Source: Gimesia maris (lineage in GTDB: Bacteria; Planctomycetota; Planctomycetia; Planctomycetales; Planctomycetaceae). From it: a DNA stretch of 64,000 bases. The notes beneath the pieces were generated by a model. That model saw only the letters and a list, made by a program, of their open reading frames with translations. It did no database searches and was not told the DNA's origin. The stretch's first letter is position 1. Each line of letters starts with the position of its first letter. Of this stretch, positions 1 through 7,877 are shown piece after piece. Location: NCBI RefSeq assembly GCF_008298035.1, contig NZ_CP042910.1, positions 7,564,001-7,628,000 of the forward strand. Reading direction: 5' to 3'. Both the position numbers and the translations under genes were made by a program.

Positions 1-483
1 TCCGGTAATCGTCGGCAGATGTCCGAACGTCGGGCCGCCGGTTCCAGTGAACGAGAGGTTTGATTCGTAGTCGAGAACATACGGCGATTCTTCCGACCCT
101 GTTGCAGCTGCGTAAGTGTAAGCCGCTTCGAGCGTGATGGTGTATCGCCTGCGATTGACCAGCTCGCCCGGTGCTGCTCCCTGTGCGAATGTCGGCGGAG
201 TGACGACACGGACGCCGTAGAGCGTGTCGTCACTGGTGATAGCGTAGACAGTCGTGCTGCCCGACATCCAGGAGACATTTCCATTTTGTACTTTGTAGGC
301 GTTCTGTAGCGCGACCTGCTTCGTGAGCAACTCAGACAGTGAGTCTGCCTGCAGGATGCCGGTGACAGTCAGCGTGACCGTGTTTCCGTAGACATAGCCT
401 GTCGGGTTCTCCAGTCCCCTGATATTGATGTCAACCGTCACCGAATATTCGTCGTGACTATAACCGTTATAAGTAAAGATCAT
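1..483 (-). CDS. Phage tail-region protein, C-terminus beyond window
   Basis: An open frame runs leftwards from an ATG at 483 through the window edge, giving 161 codons without a stop. The product starts MIFTYNGYSHDEYSV and is rich in Thr, Val and Gly with alternating polar and hydrophobic residues, as expected of a beta-rich virion protein. The ATG overlaps the tape measure stop codon (ATGA), so it is probably translated by coupling. Its place directly after the tape measure gene is where distal tail or baseplate-hub genes lie in long-tailed phages, which is the only basis for a tail role. No family is recognised. It is GC-rich (about 62% in the first 60 bases), matching the 3' part of the tape measure gene and unlike the head genes. 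Confidence 0.7.
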   Translation of the reverse strand, partial: MIFTYNGYSHDEYSVTVDINIRGLENPTGYVYGNTVTLTVTGILQADSLSELLTKQVALQNAYKVQNGNVSWMSGSTTVYAITSDDTLYGVRVVTPPTFAQGAAPGELVNRRRYTITLEAAYTYAAATGSEESPYVLDYESNLSFTGTGGPTFGHLPTITG

Positions 484-2771
484 ACGTTTGCGTAATAGTC
501 TTCTATAAGTTTGTTTTTATTAATGAGGTCCAAGATTCTTTTATCCCGATCGTTCATCGCATCGAGCAGTGACTTGATGCCGTTCTCGACACCGATGCCC
601 GACTGCGTAACCTGGTCAGTGGCGTCCGCAACAGCCTTCTGGGCGGGCTGACGCTGTGGGGCTGGTTGCTGTGTCTGACTTCCCGAGCTGCCTCCGAACA
701 GATAGTCATAGGCAAAAACAGTTGATGCAGTCATCGGATTGAGTCTGAGCGCATTTTTAATCGAAAACGCAGCCCCGTCACCAATGCTTTCGGGGCTACT
801 GTCGGGACCGTCGACAGCCTGCTGCCGACCCTGTCGCAACAACTGACGGTCGTCCACCTTACGCTGCGCCTCAACCTGCTGCGCATTTGCGTCGTCCCGC
901 CGGCGGTTTTCTGCCTGCAGGTCCCTCACAGCCTGCGGCTGCTGCGCCTCAATGTCTCGTTTCTTCTTCTCGTCTGCTGCGATCTTTTTGCGAAGCTCAA
1001 TCTCCTGTTTTTGAGCGGATGAAAAATCATCGTTCAGCACAGAAGCAACCTGACCTGAACCGGCAGCGAGTCCTTTCTTCGCCTCATAATCACGAACGAG
1101 CCGGTCGCCGAATCCGGGCGTACGTTTCAGCTGGCGGATATCGCGGTCGTTGAGATCCTCCCCGTTCTGAACCTTGGCGGTGATTCTTTTCAGCTCGCCC
1201 TGCTCGTAGGGGTTCAGCTCCGAGAATCGTTGATGCACCGACTTCTGTGCATCCTGAGCGGATTTCAGCGCATCCCGGTTCGCCTTGAGTTGCTCTTCAG
1301 TGGCTTTCTTTTGATCCCTGAGAACCTGTAGTCGCTGCAGATCGGTCTCGACGAGCTGCCTGTTCTGATCGGCGAGACGCTGGGCCAGTCGCAGCCGTTC
1401 CTCAGACTGATCGAAATGCCCCTTACCCACTCGCTCAGCATTGGCCCGCTCGAAGTCAGCGAGATCCTTTTCGGCACCTTTAACACGACGAATCGCCTCG
1501 AGCCGTTCATGCTCTACTGCTGCAATCGGGGTTGCGGCACCGCCACCGGTCTCGAACTCGACGCGGCGACTCAGTTCTTCAGATTCCCTGCGGGTATCGC
1601 GATACCCACCTTCGCGGGCCAGATGGCTAGACAGCTGTTGTGCTGATTTCTGCTTGTTCTCAAAGTCTTTCTGCTGCTTTTCGAGACGCTTGGTGGACTC
1701 GGCTGCCTCGTCAACTGCGTTTCTCCAGCCCTTGACGCTGCCGATAAAGCTCTCGTTAGACTTGGTTGCACCGAGTGTTACACGGCGTACCAGCTGAAAA
1801 GACTCAAACAGGGCGAGGCCACCCGCTGCGGCGAGAGTCAGCCAGCCTGCAGCACCGCCCGCTTTTGCGAGCAGTCCCATACCGACACCTGATCCCGCAC
1901 CTCCGCCGACCATTTTTGCACCGAGGGCACCACCGGCGACATCACCACCGACTTCCGCTGCGAGATCACCGGCAGCGCCACCTGCGCCACGGCCTGCCGC
2001 TCCTCCGGCGACTCCGCCGGCAACGCCACCAGCTGCGTTCGCCGCCGCCTGCGAGGCAGCGAGCCGGAAGTTGTTGTTCGCGAGCAGAGCATCGACGGTC
2101 AGCTTCGCCTTTGAGGCTTCGTTGAGAGCGATGATTGCCTCTCGGCCTTTCCAGTATAATTCAGTGAGCCCTTTCAGTGCTTTGAAACCAGCCTGGATCT
2201 TTTCAAATCCTTTTGAGAATTTTTCGAAATTTTCTTCACTGACAAATCCTAAACTTGCCATACCTTCTACCAAATCGAGTGTTCCTTGAAGCGCACCAAC
2301 CCCGGCTTCGGTTGCCTTGCGTCTTGAATCGACTTGTAAACGTATTGCAGATTCAAGTTTTTTTACTGCTTTCTCTTCCTGTGATCGAATTTTATTTCGT
2401 TTTTTGAATTGAATGATAATGAAGTTGGTTCTACTCTTCTCCGAGTCTTCGCATATTTTTTTCAAGCGTTTATTCATGTTATCAATCAACTTGATCGTCT
2501 TACTACAAACCTTCTTTAAATCTTTGGTTCGCTGATCTTCCGCTTTTCTAAAAACTGAGATCATTTCGTTAATCGCTTTTTCCCATTTTTTAGCTTCAAC
2601 AATCCCAGGATTTACTGGCTTCTTTGCCCCCCCACCGGATAACTGGTTTGCTTTCTTTTGAATATCCTGAACCTGAGAATTAAGTTTCCGGGCAACATCA
2701 GAATTTTGCTGTCCGGCAACAAGCTCCAGAGTAATCCTGACCTTTCGTTCTGCTTCTGCTGCAGCGATCAT
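480..2771 (-). CDS. Tail tape measure protein
   Basis: 763 residues. Residues 1-200 are charged and helical, residues about 235-330 form a Gly/Ala-rich stretch ending in a hydrophobic segment, and residues 340-640 are a long Arg/Glu/Gln-rich coiled coil. This helical architecture with a membrane-like middle is typical of siphovirus tape measures, which set tail length and are ejected with the DNA. At about 0.15 nm per residue it would predict a tail near 115 nm. Position directly after the G/GT chaperone supports the call. The start ATG overlaps the upstream stop (ATGA) and has GGAG seven bases before it. Base composition changes sharply near 2150 (codon ~205): the 60 bases at 1921-1980 are about 70% GC and those at 2401-2460 about 32%, so the gene looks mosaic. 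Confidence 0.85.
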   Translation of the reverse strand: MIAAAEAERKVRITLELVAGQQNSDVARKLNSQVQDIQKKANQLSGGGAKKPVNPGIVEAKKWEKAINEMISVFRKAEDQRTKDLKKVCSKTIKLIDNMNKRLKKICEDSEKSRTNFIIIQFKKRNKIRSQEEKAVKKLESAIRLQVDSRRKATEAGVGALQGTLDLVEGMASLGFVSEENFEKFSKGFEKIQAGFKALKGLTELYWKGREAIIALNEASKAKLTVDALLANNNFRLAASQAAANAAGGVAGGVAGGAAGRGAGGAAGDLAAEVGGDVAGGALGAKMVGGGAGSGVGMGLLAKAGGAAGWLTLAAAGGLALFESFQLVRRVTLGATKSNESFIGSVKGWRNAVDEAAESTKRLEKQQKDFENKQKSAQQLSSHLAREGGYRDTRRESEELSRRVEFETGGGAATPIAAVEHERLEAIRRVKGAEKDLADFERANAERVGKGHFDQSEERLRLAQRLADQNRQLVETDLQRLQVLRDQKKATEEQLKANRDALKSAQDAQKSVHQRFSELNPYEQGELKRITAKVQNGEDLNDRDIRQLKRTPGFGDRLVRDYEAKKGLAAGSGQVASVLNDDFSSAQKQEIELRKKIAADEKKKRDIEAQQPQAVRDLQAENRRRDDANAQQVEAQRKVDDRQLLRQGRQQAVDGPDSSPESIGDGAAFSIKNALRLNPMTASTVFAYDYLFGGSSGSQTQQPAPQRQPAQKAVADATDQVTQSGIGVENGIKSLLDAMNDRDKRILDLINKNKLIEDYYANV

Positions 2772-3148
2772 TTTGTAACTCCCATGAGAGCTATCAATTC
2801 TTTAGCCCTTTTTTGTTCATTTGACCGATCCACCACAAATTGAATCATTCTGGCATTCCTCCTGACGATCGGATCATCGGGAAAACTATAGACCGCCATA
2901 CATTCCAGGTGATGAATATAGGCTTGTCTGTTTTTAGGTGTTAAGGTATTAGGTTTTTCTGGCGTACCTTTTGGGCAACCATCCCTGGTTTTACAAAGTG
3001 GGGGATTTTTAGAGTGCCTCAATAGCGGTTTGCCGTTGAATAATCTGGGTTCGCCGGTCCCTTCGTTGTATTCATACTTCAAGCAGTGTTGGCAATCACG
3101 ATTCGCGAATTGAGGATAAAGCAATAACAACTCTACCCCCGCTATCAG
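2768..3148 (-). CDS. T domain of tail assembly chaperone, made by -1 frameshift
   Basis: This frame is open from the slippery heptamer at 3154-3148 to the stop at 2770-2768 and adds 126 residues to the upstream G protein, giving a 273-residue fusion. Lambda gpG and gpGT are about 140 and 279 residues, a close match. The domain has a CQHC pair followed by two more cysteines in CKTRDGC, suggesting a metal site, and ends in a basic helical tail. Independent translation is unlikely: the only in-frame start nearby is a TTG at 3130 without a normal ribosome site. The GT fusion in this family binds the tape measure and recruits tail tube subunits; the tape measure gene follows with an ATGA overlap. 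The role is inferred from synteny and frameshift architecture, as sequence similarity was not recognised. Confidence 0.75.
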   Translation of the reverse strand: MIAGVELLLLYPQFANRDCQHCLKYEYNEGTGEPRLFNGKPLLRHSKNPPLCKTRDGCPKGTPEKPNTLTPKNRQAYIHHLECMAVYSFPDDPIVRRNARMIQFVVDRSNEQKRAKELIALMGVTK

Positions 3149-3588
3149 TTTTTTGAATCACCGTCGATTTTAGAAGTGATGATCCCATCAGATTCACCGG
3201 AGAGCAGATCGTCGAAATCGAGATCGCTGCTATTGTCTGTTTCCGCCTTCGTTTCCAAATCAGAATCACCAGATTCGAAACAGGTTACAATGTTGAATAA
3301 GCGATCTTTGAGTGGCTTTTTAATCCGCCGTAAATTATCAACTGTAAGCTTGACCGGTTTTCCTTCATGATCGCACAAATCCCATTCAATCACCTGTCGC
3401 AATAAAGTCTGCTCAACAATTTCGCCCTGTTGCTTTGCCGTTTTTTCGAAGTAATTATGCATCAACGCACGGACTGCTTCAGGTAAAACCGGACGGAATT
3501 TGAAATGAACTTCTTCGTGCAGATTTGGTATTGCTTTGATGCAGCAATCTTCGGTATAGCCATCCGGAATGAAAGCTTTGCCAGACAT
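3145..3588 (-). CDS. Tail assembly chaperone (G-like)
   Basis: 147 residues from the ATG at 3588, which has AAGGAG eight bases upstream; a GTG three codons earlier lacks this spacing. The N-terminal half is mixed alpha/beta with a segment VHFKFRPVLPEAVRAL; the C-terminal 40 residues are very acidic (ESGDSDLETKAETDNSSD). Small acidic proteins between tail tube and tape measure genes are tail assembly chaperones, which bind the tape measure during tail polymerisation and are absent from the finished virion. The gene ends TCA AAA AAC TGA, with the -1 slippery heptamer immediately before the stop, so a minority of ribosomes should continue into the T frame. It is separated from the PDZ gene by nearly 700 bases, so it probably has its own promoter. 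Confidence 0.75.
   Translation of the reverse strand: MSGKAFIPDGYTEDCCIKAIPNLHEEVHFKFRPVLPEAVRALMHNYFEKTAKQQGEIVEQTLLRQVIEWDLCDHEGKPVKLTVDNLRRIKKPLKDRLFNIVTCFESGDSDLETKAETDNSSDLDFDDLLSGESDGIITSKIDGDSKN
3148..3154 (-). promoter_or_regulatory. -1 programmed ribosomal frameshift site A AAA AAC
   Basis: On the minus strand the zero frame reads TCA AAA AAC TGA. A AAA AAC fits the X XXY YYZ slippery consensus exactly and is in register. Slipping back one base gives CTG ATA GCG and continues through the T frame to 2768. The site touches the G stop codon. No strong downstream stem was identified by eye. Confidence 0.8.
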
Positions 3589-4274
3589 GTGATACACTCC
3601 TTAAAAGACAGGGTAACAGTCAATTCGTACCCTGAATTTTCTGGAATGTCACAAGGGGATCAAGAGAGGTTCTTATTGAATTTCGCGTTGTAAGTGAGTG
3701 TCTGAGTAGTGACTCTAAGGTTCATCTCAATTTAAAAATCGCAGCGCATCGACTTTACCTGATGTACGCTTTCCAGCGTCTACTGTCAGGATATCCCGAT
3801 CTCCTAATACAAACCTGCAAATTCAAGATAGTGCCAGTATCAAGACTTCAAAGTGACAATTGATCGCTTCCTGGAAAGAAAAAGAATTCATGGCATAATT
3901 TTGAAAATATGTGTTGAGCTTATTCAGGAGAAATGTTTCCTGAGGAATCTCATCAAGTCTGAAATATCGGAGTTCCGGTGAATTTCAAAGTCCGTTTGAA
4001 AAGGTGAAGAAAGAACCATGCCTGGATTCTTGTCTCTGGATACATAACTGGCAGGCAACCTGTTTTCAGAAATTGAACAGAGTCAATGTAATTGCCCCCC
4101 ATAGCAAGTATTACTACTTGTTTCGTTGAATTTCCCAATCCAGCAGTTCTCAATATTTTCTTCAGAGACGAGGTCCTGATTAAACCTGAAATGCACCCTT
4201 AATCAGAGTACAGCGGATCATAACATCTGCTGAAGTCAAATGTTTGGTTGGTGTCATAAAGGGTTTTGAGGAGT
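3589..4274. other. Gene-free stretch between chaperone and PDZ genes
   Basis: About 690 AT-rich bases with no convincing gene. The longest frame (3953-4153, minus) is 66 codons with no ribosome site and an unremarkable product. The only clear site is AAGGAG eight bases before the chaperone start. It should contain the promoter for the chaperone-tape measure genes, but none stands out. Confidence 0.5.
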
Positions 4275-5378
4275 TCAGTCAAAGAGCTTTCCACCTGAAT
4301 TTTTAAAGCTCTTCATTACTAGTTCCATTCTTGATCTGACCTCGGAGGGAATTTCTAATTCGTGGTAAAACTTCGTGCCTGAATATCTGATTGTGACTGT
4401 TTTCGAGGTAGCAATATCCAAGATCATCTTTTCCTGTGATTTCGAAACTTCTTTATTGTAAGTTTCCCAGTACCTCTCATTTTCATATCGCTTAGTGTCA
4501 GATCTTTCACTTTTTTTAAATCCAACCAACTTAGTTAACCCGCCTTGAGACTTACGATACTCCTTTGTACGGGCAGAGCCAATCCAAGCCTTTTCCAGCA
4601 ATCGAACCTGATCCTCAAGAAGTGGTTTACCTGCTTTTATATGATCAATTATATCTTTCACTTTGGCTTGTTCTGCAATCAGAAGCGCATCTATCCTGCT
4701 GTTAATGTCTTTCACTTCATTTGGTGGCAAGTCAATTAACTCATATGTGTTTTCATCTGTTTTTACTGTATATTTTCTTGTAAACAGATCTTCGGAATCT
4801 AACCTTCCGATGCACAGATATAGAAACTCTGGTTTATCGTCAACCACAGCTATATTCAAATGAATATCTCCTGAACCATAATTCTCAGGAGATTCTCTAT
4901 GCCTCCTGGTCGAATACCAGTGATCCTTGTATTTAACCGGGTTCGACCCCACAATAGATCGTTCGATGTGTTCCTCTTCACTCAACGCTTCTATCGTTAT
5001 CGCCAGACGCTCCCACTGATCTCTCCCTCTCCGAATGACTCCCAACTCCAGCTTGTCTTTATATGTTACAGATTTCAAGATCTCATCTGCTTCATCTGGG
5101 GTCCGAAGCAGCTTTCCGTTAATAATTCGGATCAGGTCGTTATTCTCAAGCCCCGCGATATCAGCGCGAGACCCTTTCTGGACACCTCCGGCTATTACGG
5201 CATTCCCCGTCCTGGGAGGAAAGATGGGGATCTCTTCCCCTGTTTCTTTAAGGTGCTTCTTGTAGTCCTGAACTGTTACTGTTCGGAATCCTATCGAGTA
5301 AGTCATCCAAGGAAAGTCAGCAATCAGAAATGATGTCATTACGAAGAACGTAATTAAAAAAGCAAATAGTCGTTTCAT
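4275..5378 (-). CDS. Secreted PDZ-domain protein inside tail module
   Basis: The likely start is the ATG at 5378 (MKRLFAFLITFFVM), giving 367 residues with a signal peptide or N-terminal membrane segment over the first ~20. Residues about 50-115 form a PDZ-like domain: VQKGSRADIAGLENNDLIRIINGK is the typical loop and binding-groove pattern, preceded by ring-forming Gly/Val residues. The rest is charged and helical, with no protease motif (no catalytic Ser or HEXXH pattern). Such proteins usually act at or outside the inner membrane as scaffolds. It lies between the tail tube gene and the tail chaperone, separated from both by non-coding sequence and, on the upstream side, by a terminator, so it looks like separately transcribed cargo and not a virion gene. 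Function unknown. Confidence 0.7.
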   Translation of the reverse strand: MKRLFAFLITFFVMTSFLIADFPWMTYSIGFRTVTVQDYKKHLKETGEEIPIFPPRTGNAVIAGGVQKGSRADIAGLENNDLIRIINGKLLRTPDEADEILKSVTYKDKLELGVIRRGRDQWERLAITIEALSEEEHIERSIVGSNPVKYKDHWYSTRRHRESPENYGSGDIHLNIAVVDDKPEFLYLCIGRLDSEDLFTRKYTVKTDENTYELIDLPPNEVKDINSRIDALLIAEQAKVKDIIDHIKAGKPLLEDQVRLLEKAWIGSARTKEYRKSQGGLTKLVGFKKSERSDTKRYENERYWETYNKEVSKSQEKMILDIATSKTVTIRYSGTKFYHELEIPSEVRSRMELVMKSFKNSGGKLFD

Positions 5379-5458
5379 GTTGACCCTCACATCTAAACCC
5401 AGCACCAAAAAACACATGCGTCCACCATATCAATATTGTATCGTTATATGCAAACAAT

Positions 5459-5485
5459 AAAAAAAGACAGCCGCGTCTGGCTGCC
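5459..5485 (-). terminator. Rho-independent terminator after tail tube gene
   Basis: On the minus strand GGCAGCC, a six-base loop AGACGC and GGCTGTC form a seven-pair stem (one G-U), followed at once by seven T residues. It lies about 35 bases after the tail tube stop codon and would end the head-to-tail-tube transcript before the PDZ gene. Confidence 0.8.
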
Positions 5486-5519
5486 TTTGTACTGCAATAA
5501 AACTATTCGTAAAATGAAC

Positions 5520-6413
5520 TTACGCACCTGCTGCGTTTGTTATCACCAGGCTGGCTGTGCTGCCGGCCTTGCGCACCATACCTTCCAGCGGAAGCCTGGT
5601 GACCTGTGCTTTCGTGGTCCCCGGGGTACGAGTCGGGTACTGGATCGCCCCGAAGGTGAACGTCAAAGTATCATCGGTTTCTGCATTTGTGAGTACCAGA
5701 GAACCGCCTGCCCCTGCAAGGTCCTGCTTAATCAGATCAAGGTTCGCCGTAGACCACGGGTGATTTGTACCCAGAGTGACAATGCGATCGAGTAACGGGA
5801 TATCTACACGTGTCAGCGAGTTCTCAAACCGCTCTGTATCGAGCTGATTCTCGATGACCAGACTGAACTCATTGAATTCACGCTCTTCCGACAGCAAAGT
5901 GAGAACGCCATCTTCGAAGCGATACGGGCTTTCGGTTGGTGTGGCCAATACAGGAAAAGATCCAGCAGCACCTTCGGTTTCAGTTTCTGCTTCAATATCG
6001 AGATCCACCATCACCATTTGCCCTGAAGAACCGTTGAAGGTCGCTTTAGCAATCCGGCAACCAGAGTAAGTGTAAACTTTTTCGTCGCGGTCGATCATCA
6101 TGACGAATTCAGGAATGCTATCCGCAAGTGCAAATTCATCAGAACTCTCTGTTGACCCCAGAATCAATGGTAACAGTGTGTCTAACGCCAGCTTACTTGC
6201 AGGTACACGAATGGAACCTGAGCAACGTTTCTGCCCCAACCTCGTACGCTCAGAGATATGCTCCATTGTGCCAGTTGTGCCGCCAGTTTCGTCAATCGTC
6301 TGCGATTCAACGAGCGACTCCGCGCCCACAATCTCAATGGGAATTGAACTGGTGTCAAACGGCAATGCACTATCGATCGCCACGCGGGTGAATGTTCCGA
6401 TTCCTAATGTCAT
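5520..6413 (-). CDS. Major tail tube protein
   Basis: 297 residues. The start (MTLGIGTFTRVAIDSALPFD), a repeated beta-strand pattern, and a middle section on chemical or structural modification-like strands (YTYSGCRIAKATFNGSSGQMV) resemble phage tail tube proteins, which often carry the phrase of a 'gcrv..~t..~~~g~~~~~~~d~~~' beta hairpin. It stacks as rings to build the tail tube through which DNA passes. Synteny is strong: gpG-like gene 12 bases upstream, terminator directly downstream, chaperone and tape measure next. High-level expression with termination after the tube gene is common in phages. The 3' end is more GC-rich than the 5' end. The exact family is uncertain; tail tube is inferred from size, fold character and position. 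Confidence 0.7.
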   Translation of the reverse strand: MTLGIGTFTRVAIDSALPFDTSSIPIEIVGAESLVESQTIDETGGTTGTMEHISERTRLGQKRCSGSIRVPASKLALDTLLPLILGSTESSDEFALADSIPEFVMMIDRDEKVYTYSGCRIAKATFNGSSGQMVMVDLDIEAETETEGAAGSFPVLATPTESPYRFEDGVLTLLSEEREFNEFSLVIENQLDTERFENSLTRVDIPLLDRIVTLGTNHPWSTANLDLIKQDLAGAGGSLVLTNAETDDTLTFTFGAIQYPTRTPGTTKAQVTRLPLEGMVRKAGSTASLVITNAAGA

Positions 6414-6425
6414 AAGTCTACCCTT

Positions 6426-6884
6426 TTAAATCGCGTCAATAATTGTAATTAAGTGACCAGACAGCATTTCAACCGCCTTATCCAATGATTCACCCGGAAT
6501 GCCGAGAAACGGCCGGGCCGGAATGGATCCGTCTTTTCTTCCGTACTGATGTACGCTGGCATAATAAATACTGGTGCCAAAGGTTGTGGAGTCATCTGTA
6601 ATTATTTCGATGTGCCCCTGACCATTTGAAACCACGCTACGCATCAGGTCTCCAAAGTCTATCAATGGCCTCGTTCCGGGGTTGTGTCCTGGAGGTCGTG
6701 GGTTCTTTAATGGTGCCCACGGTACCCCGTCGGGCGAGTGACTGTTTAAGAATCCCTGTGCCAGATCCCCGGCAAGCTCATCATTCCACTCACTGAGGAC
6801 CTTCGATGCTTGTGGGGATTCTAATCTGCGGACAATACCAGAGAGAAATCCACCGAGCTCTTTCGCTGTGATGGTTTTAGACAT
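6426..6884 (-). CDS. Phage virion morphogenesis protein, Mu gpG / tail-completion type
   Basis: 152 residues. The segments LAQGFLNSHSPDGVPWAPLK, DFGDLMRSV, and YASVHQYG followed by IPARPFLGI are the signature of the phage virion morphogenesis (gpG/gpS) family, which includes tail completion or head-tail joining proteins. The ATG at 6884 has AAGGA about nine bases upstream. It overlaps the 3' end of the preceding 89-residue gene by 64 bases, an unusually long overlap for this cluster, but both frames look real. It is followed 12 bases later by the tail tube gene. Confidence 0.85.
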   Translation of the reverse strand: MSKTITAKELGGFLSGIVRRLESPQASKVLSEWNDELAGDLAQGFLNSHSPDGVPWAPLKNPRPPGHNPGTRPLIDFGDLMRSVVSNGQGHIEIITDDSTTFGTSIYYASVHQYGRKDGSIPARPFLGIPGESLDKAVEMLSGHLITIIDAI

Positions 6885-7090
6885 CTTGTAACATCCTTTA
6901 CCTTAATTAGTTTAAATCCCGGCATGTCTCGAACCTCTTTGTCTGAAAAAGTCTGACGACTGGTACTGATCTGGTCAGCATACATCTTGACTGCATCTGT
7001 TTCCTTATCAGTCTTGAACCTTAATCCACCATATATATTAGTAGAAACTTTTAAAAACTCTGCGTCTTTGACTTCGATTTCATGTGTCAT
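6821..7090 (-). CDS. Small hypothetical phage protein
   Basis: 89 residues from the ATG at 7090, chosen because it overlaps the stop of the preceding gene as ATGA; the longer frame from 7117 would start inside that gene. The product (MTHEIEVKDAEFLKVSTNIY) is charged with no recognised domain. Its last 21 codons overlap the gpG-like gene, whose ribosome site lies inside this frame. Position between tail terminator-like and gpG-like genes suggests a role at the head-tail junction, but nothing in the sequence fixes it. Confidence 0.55.
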   Translation of the reverse strand: MTHEIEVKDAEFLKVSTNIYGGLRFKTDKETDAVKMYADQISTSRQTFSDKEVRDMPGFKLIKVKDVTRCLKPSQRKSSVDFSLVLSAD

Positions 7091-7539
7091 GTTCTCGACT
7101 CCCAACTGATAAACCACAGGGTCATCCCTGCATGATATTCCCCTGCCTCAAACCAACTCGGATCGACAACCGCGCCAGGGGCGACATAACTGTTAACTAC
7201 CGATGACACTCCAGACAAACGAGGGGTGCGAAAATTTTTGACAATACTCTCATACCAGTTGAGATACTTCTCTCTATTTAAAGTCTGATTCTGTTGATCT
7301 GTGTCAACGATAAACACACCTACCTGGTATTCGATCTGGTCTCTTATATTTGTTCCCTTAGCGGGATTGAGTTTTGGTGCTCCAGGGGCGATCAGAATCG
7401 CAGGAAAATCTGAACTCTGGAAGTTCCGTGTTGAAGGTACTTTTTGAATAATGATAGAGTCCTCAACTATGTCGGATAATTCAAGACTTTCAATCTGAGT
7501 TTTTACTGTTGTCAGAATGTCTTCCAGAATCGCTGTCAT
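7087..7539 (-). CDS. Tail terminator / tail completion-like protein
   Basis: 150 residues from the ATG at 7539, which has GGAGG five bases upstream and overlaps the preceding stop (ATGA). The product begins MTAILEDILTTVKTQIESLE and has a central DFPAILIAPGAPKLNPAKGT loop and FIVDTDQQNQ, the helix-strand plan of small tail terminator proteins that cap the tail tube and dock it to the head. No family was recognised with certainty. Both ends are translationally coupled to neighbours. Confidence 0.55.
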   Translation of the reverse strand: MTAILEDILTTVKTQIESLELSDIVEDSIIIQKVPSTRNFQSSDFPAILIAPGAPKLNPAKGTNIRDQIEYQVGVFIVDTDQQNQTLNREKYLNWYESIVKNFRTPRLSGVSSVVNSYVAPGAVVDPSWFEAGEYHAGMTLWFISWESRT

Positions 7540-7877
7540 TTTTGCCTCCGGCAAATACATCGCCAATGAGTGCGGAGTCTCAACCGCGATACTGACATGA
7601 CCGTCCAGACCACACTGCTCGAATCGGTGATCGTATCGCCTGTTTCGATCTCAGCTCCAGCCAGTAAGACGTTGGGAATATTCCAGACAATGCCTTCATG
7701 GGCCGAGGTTACCAGCCCCTTAGCTATATCATCCCGAGAGATGTCTCGCATCCAGGCATGAGAAACGGACGTAGTTGTGGTAGTATCGTTATTCACGCCC
7801 CGCTTAATGGTCATTGTCACCGCTTCGGTACCGGGCATCTTCAGATAGAGATAGTCCAGCAGTTGAGTCGATACCAT
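7536..7877 (-). CDS. Head closure-like protein
   Basis: 113 residues. The pattern of a short N-terminal helix, then SHAWMRDISRDDIAKGLV, then a beta section ending VVWTVMSVSRLRLRTHW, fits head-tail adaptor (head closure) proteins that plug the connector. Its ATG shares a base with the stop of the connector gene (TGATG), and its own stop overlaps the next ATG. The basic Arg-rich C-terminus comes from sequence that also carries the next gene's ribosome site. Assigned mainly from size and position between connector and tail terminator. Confidence 0.5.
   Translation of the reverse strand: MVSTQLLDYLYLKMPGTEAVTMTIKRGVNNDTTTTTSVSHAWMRDISRDDIAKGLVTSAHEGIVWNIPNVLLAGAEIETGDTITDSSSVVWTVMSVSRLRLRTHWRCICRRQK

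Noticed and set aside
2768-3130. Independent gene starting at TTG 3130
   Set aside because: No proper ribosome site and the slippery site gives a better account; the frame is annotated as the T domain.
4010-4060. A third copy of the MITE-like repeat, from CTGGATACATAACTGG
   Set aside because: Only eight to ten bases match the right end; no second end or TA boundaries.
3953-4153. 66-codon minus-strand frame in the empty stretch of the tail module
   Set aside because: No ribosome site, no neighbour overlap, unremarkable product; treated as chance.
4899-5333. 144-codon plus-strand frame
   Set aside because: Fully antisense to the PDZ gene, which has signal peptide and domain structure; a shadow.
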